DNA of 64,000 bases from Thalassia testudinum (Eukaryota; Streptophyta; Magnoliopsida; Alismatales; Hydrocharitaceae): positions 48,732,001 to 48,796,000 of the forward strand of contig JAZHRO010000039.1 of assembly GCA_037157565.1 (NCBI GenBank). Direction: 5' to 3'. Below are positions 42,841 to 54,546 of this stretch, in pieces; positions within the stretch are counted from its first letter, which is position 1; the number at the start of each line of letters is the position of its first letter. The notes under the pieces were generated by a model. The model did no database searches, had not been told where the DNA came from, and was given only the letters and a program-made list of their open reading frames with translations. The position numbers were made by a program, and so were the translations under genes.

Positions 42841-43026
42841 GCTAACAAGTACTAGTACTGGTGACTAGTATTGGTACTTGTAAGATACAGGTCCTGATGA
42901 CCTGTAGTCCAGAACCTGACCTGGGACACATGTGTATCAGTACTCATGATGAGTAGCGATACATGTGAGTCTCAATTATGAACTTAGGACTCCTGGAGTC
43001 AATCTGGAGCTAGCAGTATTGGTACT
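42841..43026 (-). repeat. Copia LTR segment (part 2) between LARD1 and LARD2
   Basis: It begins with the second gctaa of the LARD1 duplication and continues the copia LTR with the same tactagtactggt and attggtactt words. It ends at 43026, where LARD2 inserted (adjacent pentamer gtact; the partner is outside the window). Confidence 0.75.
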
Positions 43027-43846
43027 TGATGAGAGCCTCATCATGAGTCCTAACTAGCTCATTTTGACCTAAGAAAGAGAAAAAGAGCTCCTACATAACC
43101 TGGAGAAGGACCTAATTCAAGGAATTAATGTTATGAGAAGAAAACATGAAATAAACGGTAAAACTGTAATTTTACCATTGTAGTGCATAAACAAGATTTC
43201 TCATAGGCAAAACATAGATCAAATGGTTTGAATAAGATAAAAAGTGGGTTGGTTCAGTCAGAAATAGGTTATTGTGAGATCTGAGAATTAAATGACATCT
43301 TGTAACCCTAAAACAAACCTGCTTAATTCCACAAGGTTATAGTCAGGATAAAAATCAACTAAACCCTCTAAAATTAATGGAAAAATATCCCATAGGGTTT
43401 AGAACCTTCAAATTGAACTTTAGAACCTATTTTGACCTAAATAGGGGTCCTAGCTAATTATCTAACATAATTTGGGTTTTTATGTAAAATATCTAGTCAA
43501 ATATGGTCAAACCTAAAATCCAACTTCACCATTGGATTCCTTAAGTCCCAATTAGGTTTGTACCAAAATTTGAACCTAAGGGGAGGTCATCTTAACCTAC
43601 TTTGCAAAATAGTCCACCCAATTACATTTTGATCCCTATCTTTTGAAAACCATTACACAGATCCCCCTAACTTCCTCACCACTCTTACAATTAGGTCCCT
43701 CCACCATTACAGCGGAGGAATCCTACTCCAACAAGGAATGGAGGGGGAGCACTCCCTGATTCCTCAGAGATCTCCTCCTAAATTTAGAAGGGAGATTCTT
43801 TGAGGAATTCCCTTCCATCTGAGCATGGTACCAATCTCTGATTCGC

Positions 43847-43884
43847 ACCCAAATCTCTCGTGCAAATGCACGAGAGATTTGGGT
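43847..43884. promoter_or_regulatory. Perfect U3 palindrome of LARD2
   Basis: Arm acccaaatctctcgtgca (43847-43864), loop aa, and an 18-base perfect complement (43867-43884). The TATA box starts 80 bases downstream. Confidence 0.9.
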
Positions 43885-43963
43885 CTCCAATGGTTTCCAT
43901 CTCCGGTGAGGTCTCTTGTGCTTGGAAGCTTGTCTTCCAAGCATAAGAGTCCCTGCCAATGAC

Positions 43964-43970
43964 TATAAAA
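43964..43970 (+). promoter_or_regulatory. TATA box of LARD2 5' LTR
   Basis: GACTATAAAAGCACC. The same context is at 23599-23605 in the outer solo LTR and 63603-63609 in the 3' LTR. Confidence 0.7.
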
Positions 43971-45189
43971 GCACCACCACCTCCGGCCGCATCTCTTCAG
44001 CTTGACTTGGCCGGAGATGCACCCCAATTTCATACCTTCTCCTCTGGCCAAGGGTCCAATGAGCTCCGGCGAGCCCTCCTCATCTTTCTCATCGCTCTAC
44101 CACAATACCACTGGCAGAGCTGTCTTCACCACCTTCCTCCGCGTCGTACAATACCTGCGCATGCATCTCCAGCCCCTTCGTCGTCGTCGCTCTCCCTCCT
44201 TTGGACATCTTCTTCTCCGGCGGCGGTAGGTATGGCCAGTCACCTCCTCTCCACATTTGTCCACCTAGCTAGGTTAGAATTACTCCTCTCTCTCCCCTCT
44301 TCATTTCCCCTCTCTTAATTTCTACTATCATGCACCGCCAACCGCAGACCACCTCCACCTTCTCCATCTCTGATCGACCACCGGTGAGGCGCATCCACCA
44401 CTCCGCACCTCCACATGCCTCGCCAGACCCCTCATCAGCTCTGCCATCACCCACTAATCATCATCTGCTCATCCACTAACCGCCGTCACCTCCCTAAACG
44501 CCCCTCGATATAACCCATAAGCATGGCCACAGAGCGACCTAGACACGCACACCTAGGCCACCCCGCAGCCAGCCAACCACTGCCTCACCTTCGCCTTGAC
44601 ACGATGATGCTTCCCATGTGTTTTAATGGGGCTGCAAGGCCGTATTTGTGTATCTCAGATCTGAGCACCTGCCGCCATTGAAGCACGAAGCAAGAAGGTC
44701 TCTAGCAACGCTCCAAGCCACATCCACCTAGGTGCTGCGCTCCAGGTGACGTGCGGAGGTCTCACGCATGCATCCAGCCAGAGAGTAGGCTTAGCGAGCG
44801 ACCAAAGCTGTGGCAATTGAAGAAGTCATCCTGTGCGGGCACGCGAAGAAGTGGGTGGGACTTTTAGTCCCACCTCGTAAACTCAGGAGTAAGGCATGTT
44901 GTTTAAATTGTTTTTATGATCTTAGCTTACCACCTCCAGTACATGGGGTGAGGTCCCTCGCCCACGTATGCCCTCGCCTCGTCCATGACACACACCCACG
45001 CGGACCTGGCATCTGACCCGATTATCCCTCACACTCCTCACGCACCACACCCACGCTGGTGCACCTGGACACGAGCACGCGAAACCCAACCCGATTACCC
45101 AGCTCTGGAAGAGCGAACCTAAGAGTGAAATAGAGAGAGAGAGAGATGTGGGGGAGGGCTAGGGTAGGTTTTGCTTCATTGTGTGCAGG

Positions 45190-45680
45190 AAAGAAGGAGC
45201 TAAAAAGAAGAGACAAGGAAGGAAGAAGCGCTAAGGCAGAAGCTGTGGTTGCAGAAGAAGCAAAGGAAGAAGAAGGAAGGAAGAAGGGAAGCTGAGGCAG
45301 AAGCAAGGCGTAGAAGAAGAGAAGGCAGCAATGAAGGAAAAGGAAGAAGAAGGAAGGCAGAAGCCAAGGGAAGGAGAAGCACTATAACCACAAAGAGAGA
45401 AGGCAGAAGAAGAAGCCAAGAAGGAAAAGAAGAAGGTGCAGCCGCAAGCAAAGCAAGGAACGAAAAGGAAGAAGAAGGAAAACAAGGCAGAAGCCAAGGA
45501 AGAAGACCGCAGAGGAAGAAGGAGAAAGGCACTGTGCAAGAGAAGAAAGAGAAGGAAGAAAGGTAGTGAGAGACAAGGCTAAGACAAAGGAATAGAAGAA
45601 GAAAGAAGAAAAGCAGAAGACAGAGGAAAAGAAGAGAAGCAGAAAGAGAAGAAAGAGAGCCAGAGAAGGGAAAGACAAAA
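45190..45680 (+). repeat. GAAGAA-rich purine tract in the LARD2 5' LTR
   Basis: About 490 bases of nearly pure purine, rich in GAAGAA, on the sense strand. Family-A copies at 11870-12010, 26710-27130, 27640-27920, 33228-33480 and 40409-40661 have the equivalent tract, always purine on the element's sense strand. Long open frames over these tracts are compositional artefacts. Confidence 0.75.
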
Positions 45681-45879
45681 GCATATCTTTTTAAGATGTC
45701 TGATTCTAGAATCAAATATCCAATTCTTCTATTTTTGCTACATTTCAATTCATAAACTCATACATTTTCTTCTACGTTAGGTTTTAAGTAACTTTACGTG
45801 TTCAAATTACATTATTGAGATTAGTGAATAGATTCCATTTGCTCCCTGTGTTCGACTTTGGATACTTAGGTTTTCGAGT

Positions 45880-45885
45880 AATAAA
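45880..45885 (+). promoter_or_regulatory. Poly(A) signal of the family-A LTR (LARD2)
   Basis: CGAGTAATAAAAATTC, 78 bases before the LTR end. Conserved as CGAGTAATAAAA in other family-A LTRs (complement at 33035-33040 and 40216-40221; 27306-27314). Confidence 0.6.
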
Positions 45886-45966
45886 AATTCTTATTTGTTT
45901 TCAACGCTTGATCGACTGTACTACAACGAGACTTACTTAAAAACCTGATAAAGCATTGTAACATTT

Positions 45967-45984
45967 TGGCACCGTTGCCGGGGA
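45967..45984 (+). other. LARD2 primer-binding site (tRNA-Asp)
   Basis: tggcaccgttgccgggga, three bases after the LTR end, one mismatch (A for G at position 5) to the tRNA-Asp complement. Confidence 0.85.
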
Positions 45985-48585
45985 GCAATGCGCAATTTAT
46001 CACTAATCTCTTCATTATTTGTGAGTATATTTGAACACTAACTTGCCCTATTTGTTTCGCTATGATTTTGCAGGTATTTCACGAGGAAATCTCCCACGCA
46101 AATCAACCACTCCACGGCAAGTAATCTCTTTTCTTCCCTAATCCACCTCCTAATCCTGGGAAGACAAAAGGAAGTAATTAAATTAGGAATCGCTTGCCTT
46201 CTTTTCATAGTAATTACCATCTTTAAGGTAAATGTTTCCTGATTTTGCAAAATTTTTCAAATCTTATTGAAGTAGAAGCGATTTTTAGAGCCAACCCCAC
46301 AAATTCTTGTGCCTAGTAGAAATCACGCTTAATCTCCGTGGACAACACACTTCCTGTTTTGAAGTTCAAAGAGAACTTTTTGTGAAAAGAAAAGAGGATT
46401 GGAAATAGAACCAAATCAGGGTTTCTACAATAGGGTTTTTGAAGTACTAGTCACACATGCTTGTTTAAAAGGAAATAACCCAACCCGCATCAATGTGCTA
46501 CCCAAGCCCTTGATTGAAGAGATCTAAACAAGACAAACCCTAAAAAAATTGAGCTCTAAAATCACTTGAATCTTAAAAACCTTGGACCTAATAATATGTG
46601 AGTCAAATCAGGGTGATTTCTAGGTCTTGACCTAGAATCATTCTGTCAGCTTTAGGGTAGGTCAGGTGAAGCTGACCCCTTGGGTCAACCAACCTCCAAA
46701 TTAAGTCACAATATCAAAACATCTAAAGTTCAAGTGAAAACCCTAAAATCACCTTTGATCTTAAAAGTGGTAGACTTAAGAGGTCAAGGTCCCCATTTTG
46801 GTCTACCTGGAATCTCAGTGACAAGAGAGGTCGGGTGGGGAAACCCTGTAACCCGTGGGGATGCTCTACCGTGTAGGGGTCTTTGTGGGGCTCTCCCTCT
46901 CTAGCTGCCCAGGTAATTCTCAAGTGGATGACTTTCTGATCTAGGGGTATCATCTTCCATGAACCTCCATAGTCATCTAACATTTTTTTGGGTACCTCGA
47001 TTGGGTCAAAAACACCTCCAGTCCCTCATCTCTTCTCTTTAGAGCACACATGCAAATTTCAGTGGGACTCTGTATTCAGATTTAATCGCTTCACACCTTG
47101 ATTCTACATCTTGATCTGAACTCTGATTCTACATCTTGATTCCACCATTTAATCCAAATATTCAACCAAACCACTTAGGATTACCACTCTGAATCTCGGA
47201 GATCCATGAAAGATAGGATAATTGAGGATGCCCTGAAATTCTATGAAAATGAAGAAAAAACCTCAACACCTGTAGAAAACATTCAGGTTGATGTCCCAAC
47301 AACCACAACCTTCATCATAACCTGTGCCCAAGTGCTATTGGCAGAAGCCACAAGAGGATCAACCCGAGACATGCTCATAATAGGATACATTGAGATAGAA
47401 AAGTTACACAATTTTGAATACCTTCAATGTTTGACAAATCCTGTATTATGGGAACAACACCAAGATGATCTTGAAAAATGGGAAGAGATAATAAGATTGT
47501 TGAAACAAATTATCAAGCAGAAATACCCGTACGTACCCCAAACAGAGGACGAATCATCTTGGAGTAATATTAAGGATCAATCCGATTTCCTAGATCTCGG
47601 GTGATGTAAACATGTTTACATTACATAAGATGTTTATTTATGCATGTTCTTAAGCATAAGATTGCATTGCAAACTATAAATATTGCATAGCATGCATCAT
47701 CTTGCATTTCGATTAGTTTGAATAAAATTGAGGTTAATTGTCTCCTTTTATGTTCAGGGACAGGGAAAAATTTTTATCGGGGCCTCGGATCGAAGAACCA
47801 ATCGTACAGATGTGATCAGAGCGACGATTGGAGTCCAACGACTTTAAGATCGCCCTAATCAGACACCTGTAGCATCAGATAGAGACCGAGGAACCCTAGA
47901 AGATCAAGGGCCAAGACGGTGTGAAACCGCACTTCAAATGACAAATCCGACCACACTGATGGTTTCAGATCGACGATCGCAGCCTAACAACATGAAAATC
48001 GACTCAATTCCACAACCATGGCACCATCTACATCATCCAGAAGATGGACTAAGATGGCTCCATGTGGCGCCATCTCAGTTGCCCAACTGGCCACTGCACC
48101 CGCTGCACCCTCTCTTCTTCATTGCTTCTCCGTCATTGGATGCGCGCACCTAAATCGTAAGCACGATACAAATGCGCTGATAGTGCGTTGGTCGAACGCG
48201 CTCGCGAGAAGGCAGGGTGCTCCTTCGATTCCTCGCGAACGACTGCTGAGGCGCGAGTGAGCAGGCATGAGGAGCGCTCAATCATGATCGAGCGGCTATG
48301 CACGCTCGATAGATCTCACGTGCAATTAGACGCGCGACGAAGATGCTAGATCGCACGCGAGGGTTGAGCGCAGAGGAGGCGGGTGAGGGCGCGTCTCAGC
48401 CGTTCGATCTCACGATCAAACGGTCGAGATTTGATGAACGTGGAAAGGCGTCGAGCGTGCAGAAGATGGGCGGGCGACTCACGTTGCCCATAATGGGGCT
48501 TTAGCAATGGTTTTATCCATCACTAAAGATCCCTGATTTAATGTTTTGAGATTAAAAAGACCAAATTGCCCTCATTCCTTGCAAC

Positions 48586-48592
48586 TATAAAA
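48586..48592 (+). promoter_or_regulatory. TATA box of family-B LTR
   Basis: CAACTATAAAAGGAGACC. The equivalent in the other copy is at 29635-29641 on the minus strand. Confidence 0.6.
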
Positions 48593-48781
48593 GGAGACCT
48601 CCTCCATACGAAATTTTCATCCCTTCCTTCTCTTCTCTCCCTCTCCAAAGATCAAGAGAAGCTTGTCCCACACCTGGGATGCTTCTCGCGAGATAAAGTC
48701 AATTTTTTGTCCCCCTTTCGGAAGCAGATCCCCGGACGATGACGACGTGCTGCCTCGTTCCCGTTCTTCCCACTTTATCTT

Positions 48782-51462
48782 TGTTACGACCCGATTCCCG
48801 AATCCCTATGAGATACGAGAATCGGACCGACTCGACTGATCCCAAGACCCAGTCGTCCAACGAAAAAGTAACCAAAAGAGCAGTAAAATAAACCACATTC
48901 ACCATGTATATAACTAGCAGTAACAAAATACAACAGTAAAGGAAAGAACTACTATAGTATACACCACCACAACAGTAAATAAATAAATATGTACATAAAC
49001 ATGATGCTTACAATAAAAGAGTACAGTGGGTACTACACAAGTAAAAACTACTTGGCTCTACTAGGCCCAGCACCCTCTGCAGCCGCTGGCTCTGGCTGCT
49101 CAACACCTGGTCCTGAAAAGGTAACAAAGGTGACACGTCAGCGAAACGCTGAGTAGAGTGGCAACCAGAAGCTAAGAAAAATAGTAAGGTGGACAGTAGC
49201 TGTTATATTTTTAATCTCTTTCTTTATTTTTCTATTTACTCAATTATTGAATTATTCCTCAGATCTTTCTCTTGATCTTGAATGCTCCTCGTGGGAATGA
49301 TCTTGATTGTAGTCTTTTATGAAAAGTAGAAGTAACACGTGGTGGTCTCCTGGCCGGGAGAGTCCCCCGTGGTGGTCCTACCCTCAATCAACCACCCCAA
49401 GGTCACTGACAGATGTAACGGTGACTACGGCACGCGCGATAAATGCACGGGTAGCTACCCTGCACTGGCACGCGGTCAGTCGTTTCCATTAACGGGTGCG
49501 CCCCAAAGCATAGCACGGAACCAGTATAGGGCAGAGCCCTCTCAGAAACAGGGGTCCAACCCCTCCACAGTAACCAAACAGGGGTCTTGCCCCTCCACAG
49601 TCCGCGCACCCTCGCCTGACTACCCTAGTTTGCCCAGTGGGCCTAACAAGTCGGTGTAGGAGGGCTAGCAGAACCCCGGGGCCCGTGGGGTAGCTAGTGC
49701 TCTCCCTACACTAGTAGCTCTCCTCGGTACTGTGTACACGAGGGCCAAAAGTCGGTACAAAGTGGCCAGACCTAACCCCGGGTCCCTGGGACAGCTAGCT
49801 CCTCTCTGCACTAAACAGCGGGGACAGTCGCTCTCCTTGGTACTCCGTACTCAGGGACCAGCTCACTTCCCCAATTCTATTCCATTCACTTCTCAGGAGT
49901 TCTACTCCTAATTCCCCGTAGGGTTCATGCTCTTTTAACTCAGCCAATTAGGTTTCATCATTTCAGCTTTATATTCATATAGCCCATGTTCTCAATAGTA
50001 ATTATCCATTCATAAACAGGCAGTTGTTAACCAATTACAAGCAGTTATCATTTCCTTTCTACTTTTCCAAGACTGTAATATATATATTCAATCTAGTTTT
50101 CCAATCCTAGGATTCATGCCATATCCTAGGGTCTATCATTCAATCTAGTTTTTCAGTCTTAGGATTCATGCTATACCCTAGGATCTATCGTTCAATCTAG
50201 TTTTTCAGTCCTAGGATTCATGCAATACCCTAGAATCTATTAATTATTTCACAAGTGCATAATTTTTGATAAATATTAAAGGGGCCACTCTACCCGCAAA
50301 ACCAGGAGTAATGGGAGCATGATCAGCAAGCCCACATGCCTCCGCAACTCCCGGAGCCACAACGGAACGGGGTTCTAACACAAGGATCAATTACAAGGAG
50401 CTACTCAGAACAGGATACAATTACTGTAAATAAGTAGAGGAACTAAATCTGAGAAGAACGAAACTTGAAATGCGGAAAACGGACTTCGAACGGACCCTAA
50501 ACGGGTCAAAAATGACAAGTCTGCCCAAAATCAGATGTCTGGAACATCTTCCAGACGTCTTAAATGATGGCTCAGGTCATACCTTGATCCTACGCGGTCC
50601 TTCAGACGTCCAGAGGCCCGCTGAACCGTCTGGACTTAGTTTCCAGACATCCGACTGACACTCCGGACGTCTGGAGACCCTCCCCGTCGTCTGGTGCTAT
50701 GCCCAGACGTCCGATCTGTGTGGGAAGGCATGCCCTTGCACCTTCCCGAACGAGACCTGTATGCACATGCGATCATCCTCAACACGAAATGAGGCAGAAC
50801 TTCTTGGCGGGACGGCTGCATGGCCGTACACGCGAAAATAGAAAGGATCGAAAAAATATCGTACCTTTCAGACGTCTGGACCTTGCTCCAAACGTCTCCT
50901 GCATCGTCTGGTCGTATGTCCAGATGTCTGATTCTAGGAAATTTTCCCAGAATCAGGACCTCCCCTCCCTCCACCTGCAGCGCACCGCTGTGTCTCGCTG
51001 CACTCGCCTACTGCCTGAGCTGCAGTAGCTCCTCCCCAGCACCACGCTCCCGCTGCGCACCCACCGGCCGGCCCTGGCTGCTTCGGTGAGCCCACACCCT
51101 CGCGATCTAGCTCTCTCCCTCTCACAGCAGCCCCTCCTTCCTACGCACTCACAGCAACCGCTGCTGCTGCCCTCGCCCACTCACTCTCTTGCTGACAGGA
51201 AGAAGAAGAAGAAGGTGGTGGAGTGAGGGTGAGGGAGAGGAGAGGGGGGTATTTGAAGGCTACCATGGGGAGAGAGAGATAAAAAGGTGGCTGCGCCTGC
51301 AGAGAGGAAGGAAGAGAAGAAAGAGGGCGACGGTTCAGTCTGCGCACGCATGCGCGCAGACGCGAACCCGTACGCCAAAAAAATTAAATTCCAGACGTTT
51401 GACCAGACGTCTGGACCAATTCCCAGACGTCTTAAACGACGTTTGATACCAGGGTTATAACA
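48782..51462 (-). repeat. Chromovirus 3' LTR
   Basis: 2681 bases. It contains three tandem units of about 52 bases (50088-50242; TCAATCTAGTTTTTCAGTCC..), many CCAGACGTCTGG-like words (50520-50720, 50870-50935, 51390-51436) and a purine-rich GAAGAAGAAGAAGG patch near 51200. Confidence 0.9.
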
Positions 51463-51544
51463 ACATAACAAACTCAAAGGAAGTTTCATCCCCGAAACTT
51501 GTGCTAACTAGGGTACGAAAAAGAACGATATATGCATAACAAAC

Positions 51545-52009
51545 TCAAAGAGGACCGAAGCCGATCTGAAAAGATGTACCTGCAAAAAGCTTCAGGTACC
51601 GCTCCCGCATCGCCGCCTCAGGCTCCCAGGTAGCCTCCTCGCACCGCTGGCTCCTCCACAAAACCTTCACCAGGGGTACTTGCTTCCATCTCAGGCTACA
51701 GATGACTCGGTCGAGAATCTGCACTGGCCTCTCGGGGTAGGTCAGGTCGTCGCCAACCTCGACGCTCTCGTGACTCAGGACGTGACTGGGATCGGCAATG
51801 TACTTCCTGAGGTTGGACACGTGGAACACGTCGTGCACACCAGAAAGCTTGGGAGGAAGGGCAAGCCTGTAAGCAACGGGTCCAACCCGCTCCAGGACCT
51901 CAAAGGGTCCCACGAACCTCGGCGCGAGCTTCCCTCTCACCCCAAACCGCTGTAGGCCCTTTATGGGTGAAACACGAAGGAAGACGTGGTCCCCAACCTC
52001 AAACTGCAC
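51545..52009 (-). pseudogene. Chromovirus integrase C-terminus with chromodomain
   Basis: Contains [14 protein letters not shown] (GPF/Y-side module), [19 protein letters not shown] and the [13 protein letters not shown] motif. It then has a chromodomain [34 protein letters not shown] with the Trp and acidic residues of the family. Chromodomains steer integration to modified histones. The segment is open but is cut from the integrase core by a stop near 52040. Confidence 0.9.
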
Positions 52010-52039
52010 CTCTCTACATTTCCGATCTGCATAGCTCTT

Positions 52040-52900
52040 CTATCTACTCCTGACAGTGCGGAGTCGCCTGTGAATCTGCTCGACCACCTCCTGACTCTGC
52101 CAGATCAGCCTGGGGCCAACCTCCCACTTGGTCCCCACCTCAACCCAACTCAAGGGTGCCATACACCTCCGTCCGTACAAAGCCTCGTAGGGTGCCATGT
52201 CGATGCTCGAGTGATAACTGTTATTATACGCAAACTCCACCAGGGGCAACTGCTCCTCCCAAGAGCCCCTCCAGTCCAGTACACAAGCACACAAAAGGTC
52301 CTCAAGTGTCTATATCGTGCGCTCAGACTGTCCGTCCGTCTGGGGTGGTAAGCTGTACTGAACTTCAACCGCATCCCCAGGGCTTGCTAAAACTCAGCCC
52401 AAAATTGGGACATAAAGCGAGTATCCCGGTCAGATACGATCTCCCGTGGAACTCCGTGTAGATGTACCACGTTGCAGATAAACCTCTCTGCCAACTATGC
52501 TGGTCCCAAGGTGACTCGGATCGGCAAGAAACGCGTCATCTTCGTCAATCTGTCAACGATTACCCAGACTGCGTCGTGTCCTCGCTGGGTAACAGGTAAG
52601 CCCACCACCAAGTCCATGGTGATGCTCTCCCACTTCCACTCTGGCACTAGAAGTGGCTGTAGCAGCCCTGCAAGCCTCTGATGCTCGGCTTTCACCTGTT
52701 GTCACACATAACACTGCTGGACGAATTCACCCACATCCCGCTTCATCCCCCTCCACCAAAAGTCATGTCTCAAGTCATGGTACATTTTTGTGTTTCTGGG
52801 ATGTATGGTGAATCTGGAACCGTGTGCCTCAGTCAGGAGCTCTCTCAACAGCTCCTCGTATCTGGGAACGCACAGACGTCCCCTCATGCGCAACACCTGG
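52040..52900 (-). pseudogene. Chromovirus integrase: zinc finger and catalytic core
   Basis: The HHCC finger has H..H (TIHPRNTKMYHDLRHD) and the first Cys, but the second Cys is a TGA (QQCYV-stop). First core Asp in [10 protein letters not shown], second in IVSDRDTRF. A single C has been lost near 52340 in the YHPQ region, shifting the frame, and a CAG has become TAG a few codons on. The segment continues with WEEQLPLVEFAYNNSYHSSI and EALYGRRC to 52040. Confidence 0.88.
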
Positions 52901-53440
52901 TCTGTAAAAGAGAAGTCCCCAGGGTCTCCTAACAGTACTCTGCCATGCAAGGACTGCAAGTATGGGTCAACCATCTGTCCTGTGATGATGCGATCTATCA
53001 ACTCTGGCCTCGTCTGTCGCATCATAGTCACTGCCCCACAGTGCCCCCGGAACTCTAGGGGTCGCCAACTGGCCATCTCCTCTAAGAGGCTCCAACTCTG
53101 CACCTGTAAACTGGCCAAGTGTACGGGCACCTTCTGGCTCAAGGCGTCAGCAACCACGTTGGTCTTTCCCAGGTTGTAGGAAATGCTGCAATCATAGTCC
53201 TTCAGGACCTCCAACCAACGTCTCTGTCTCATGTTGAGCTCCTTCTGATCAAACAGGTATCTGAGGCTCTTGTGATCAGTGAAAATATCAAAGGTCTCAC
53301 CGTACAAGTAGTGTCTCCAAGTCTTCAGCGCGAAGACAACAGCTGCCCACTCCAGGTCATGGGTAGGGTAGCTATGCTCATGGGGCTTCAGTTGTCGCGA
53401 AGCGTAAGGGACAACGTGACCCCTCTACATGAGCACACCC
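52900..53440 (-). pseudogene. Chromovirus RNase H
   Basis: Holds WAAVVFALKTWRHYLYG, FDIFTDHKSLRYLFDQKELN (TDHKSL motif) and GKTNVVADALSQK (the Asp of ADALS). A stop separates it from RT at 53425 (GGVLM-stop). It degrades the RNA strand of the hybrid. Confidence 0.88.
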
Positions 53441-54543
53441 CCTAACCCCTGCAAAGAGGCATCCGTGTACACAACGAACCCGCCACTACTGTCTGGGATT
53501 GTGAGCACAAGAGCTGAGGTCAGCCTCTCCTTCAGCTCCTGAAAAAACGCCTCACAGGCGTCTGTCCAAGTAAAGGGCACGTCCTTCCGGGTTAGCTGTG
53601 TCATAGGATGTGCAATCTGTGAAAAGCCTCTGATAAATCGCCTGTAGTAGCCTGCCAGTCCCAAGAAACTGCGACTCTCAGTGACCGTACGTGGTCTCTC
53701 CCACCTGAGCACTGCCTCAACCTTGGCTGTGTCCACAGCCAAGCCATCCCCAGAGATCACATGACCTAAGAAGGTCACCTTCCTCAACCAGAACTCGCAC
53801 TTGTTGTATTTGGCGTACAGCCTACGTCGTCTCAGTGTATCCAAAACCATCCGCAAGTGCTGTCCATGCTGTGTCTGATCTCGAGAGTAGATGAGCACAT
53901 CATCAATGAATACCACAACGAACTGATCCAAGTACGGTCCAAACACCCAGTTCATCAAGTCCATGAAGGCAGCGGGGGCATTGGTCAGCCCAAACGGCAT
54001 GACCAGAAACTCGTAGTGTCCGTACCGGGTGCGGAAAGCTGTCTTAGAGACGTCTGCCTCCTTGATCCTCAACTGGTGGTATCCAGACCTCAAGTTGATC
54101 TTGGAGAATACCATGGCACCTCACAGCTGGTCAAACAAGTCATCAATCCTCGGCAGCAAATACCTGTTCTTGATGGTGACCCTATTCAACTGTCGGTAGT
54201 CCACACAAAGGCGTAGGGTACCATCCCTCTTCTTTACAAACAGTACCAGGGCTCCCCAGGGTGACGCACTGGGCCTCAAAAAGCCCTTCTCCAAAAGATC
54301 CTGTAACTCAGACTTGAGCTCTCGCAGCTCAAGTGGTGCCATCCTGTATGGCACTGTGGAGATGGGGCTGGTCCCCGGTACCAGTGAGATCTCAAACTCG
54401 ATCTCACGCTCGGGCAGTAGTCCTGGCAACTCTTCTGGGAACACGTCGGGGTACTCTCTGACCACCGGGATACTCTGGAAGTCTGCCACAGGGCTGGGCT
54501 CTGCCACCACACAAGCTAGGAAACCCTCACACCCCTGGCTCAA
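53425..54543 (-). pseudogene. Chromovirus reverse transcriptase, catalytic Asp replaced
   Basis: 54121-54543 has [38 protein letters not shown] and [18 protein letters not shown] follows DQL at 54118. 53425-54114 continues [30 protein letters not shown] and [12 protein letters not shown]. Motif C (IDD) is intact, but motif A reads SKIN where SKID is expected, so the first catalytic Asp is Asn (AAC). This fits CpG deamination on the other strand. The enzyme would be dead even without the stops. Confidence 0.92.
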
Positions 54544-54546
54544 AAT

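Larger units (their letters stand above)
30816..43026 (-). mobile_element. Ty1/copia retrotransposon, 5' half, interrupted by LARD1
   Basis: On the minus strand this is a copia element lacking its 3' half. From the right: 5' LTR (43026-42841, then 32954-32609 after LARD1 is removed; it continues beyond LARD2 out of the window), primer site (32589-32606), gag (31613-32122), zinc finger, protease, and the start of integrase, ending abruptly at 30816 against LINE-2. RT, RNase H and the 3' LTR are missing. LARD1 and LARD2 both lie within its LTR. Confidence 0.85.
43027..45963 (+). repeat. LARD2 5' LTR
   Basis: 2937 bases from TGATGAGAGCCTCATCATGA to GCATTGTAACA. It holds the perfect 18-bp-arm palindrome (43847-43884), TATAAAA (43964-43970), a GAAGAA-rich sense purine tract (45190-45680), a GTCTGATTC hairpin (about 45692-45718) and AATAAA (45880-45885). 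Confidence 0.9.
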
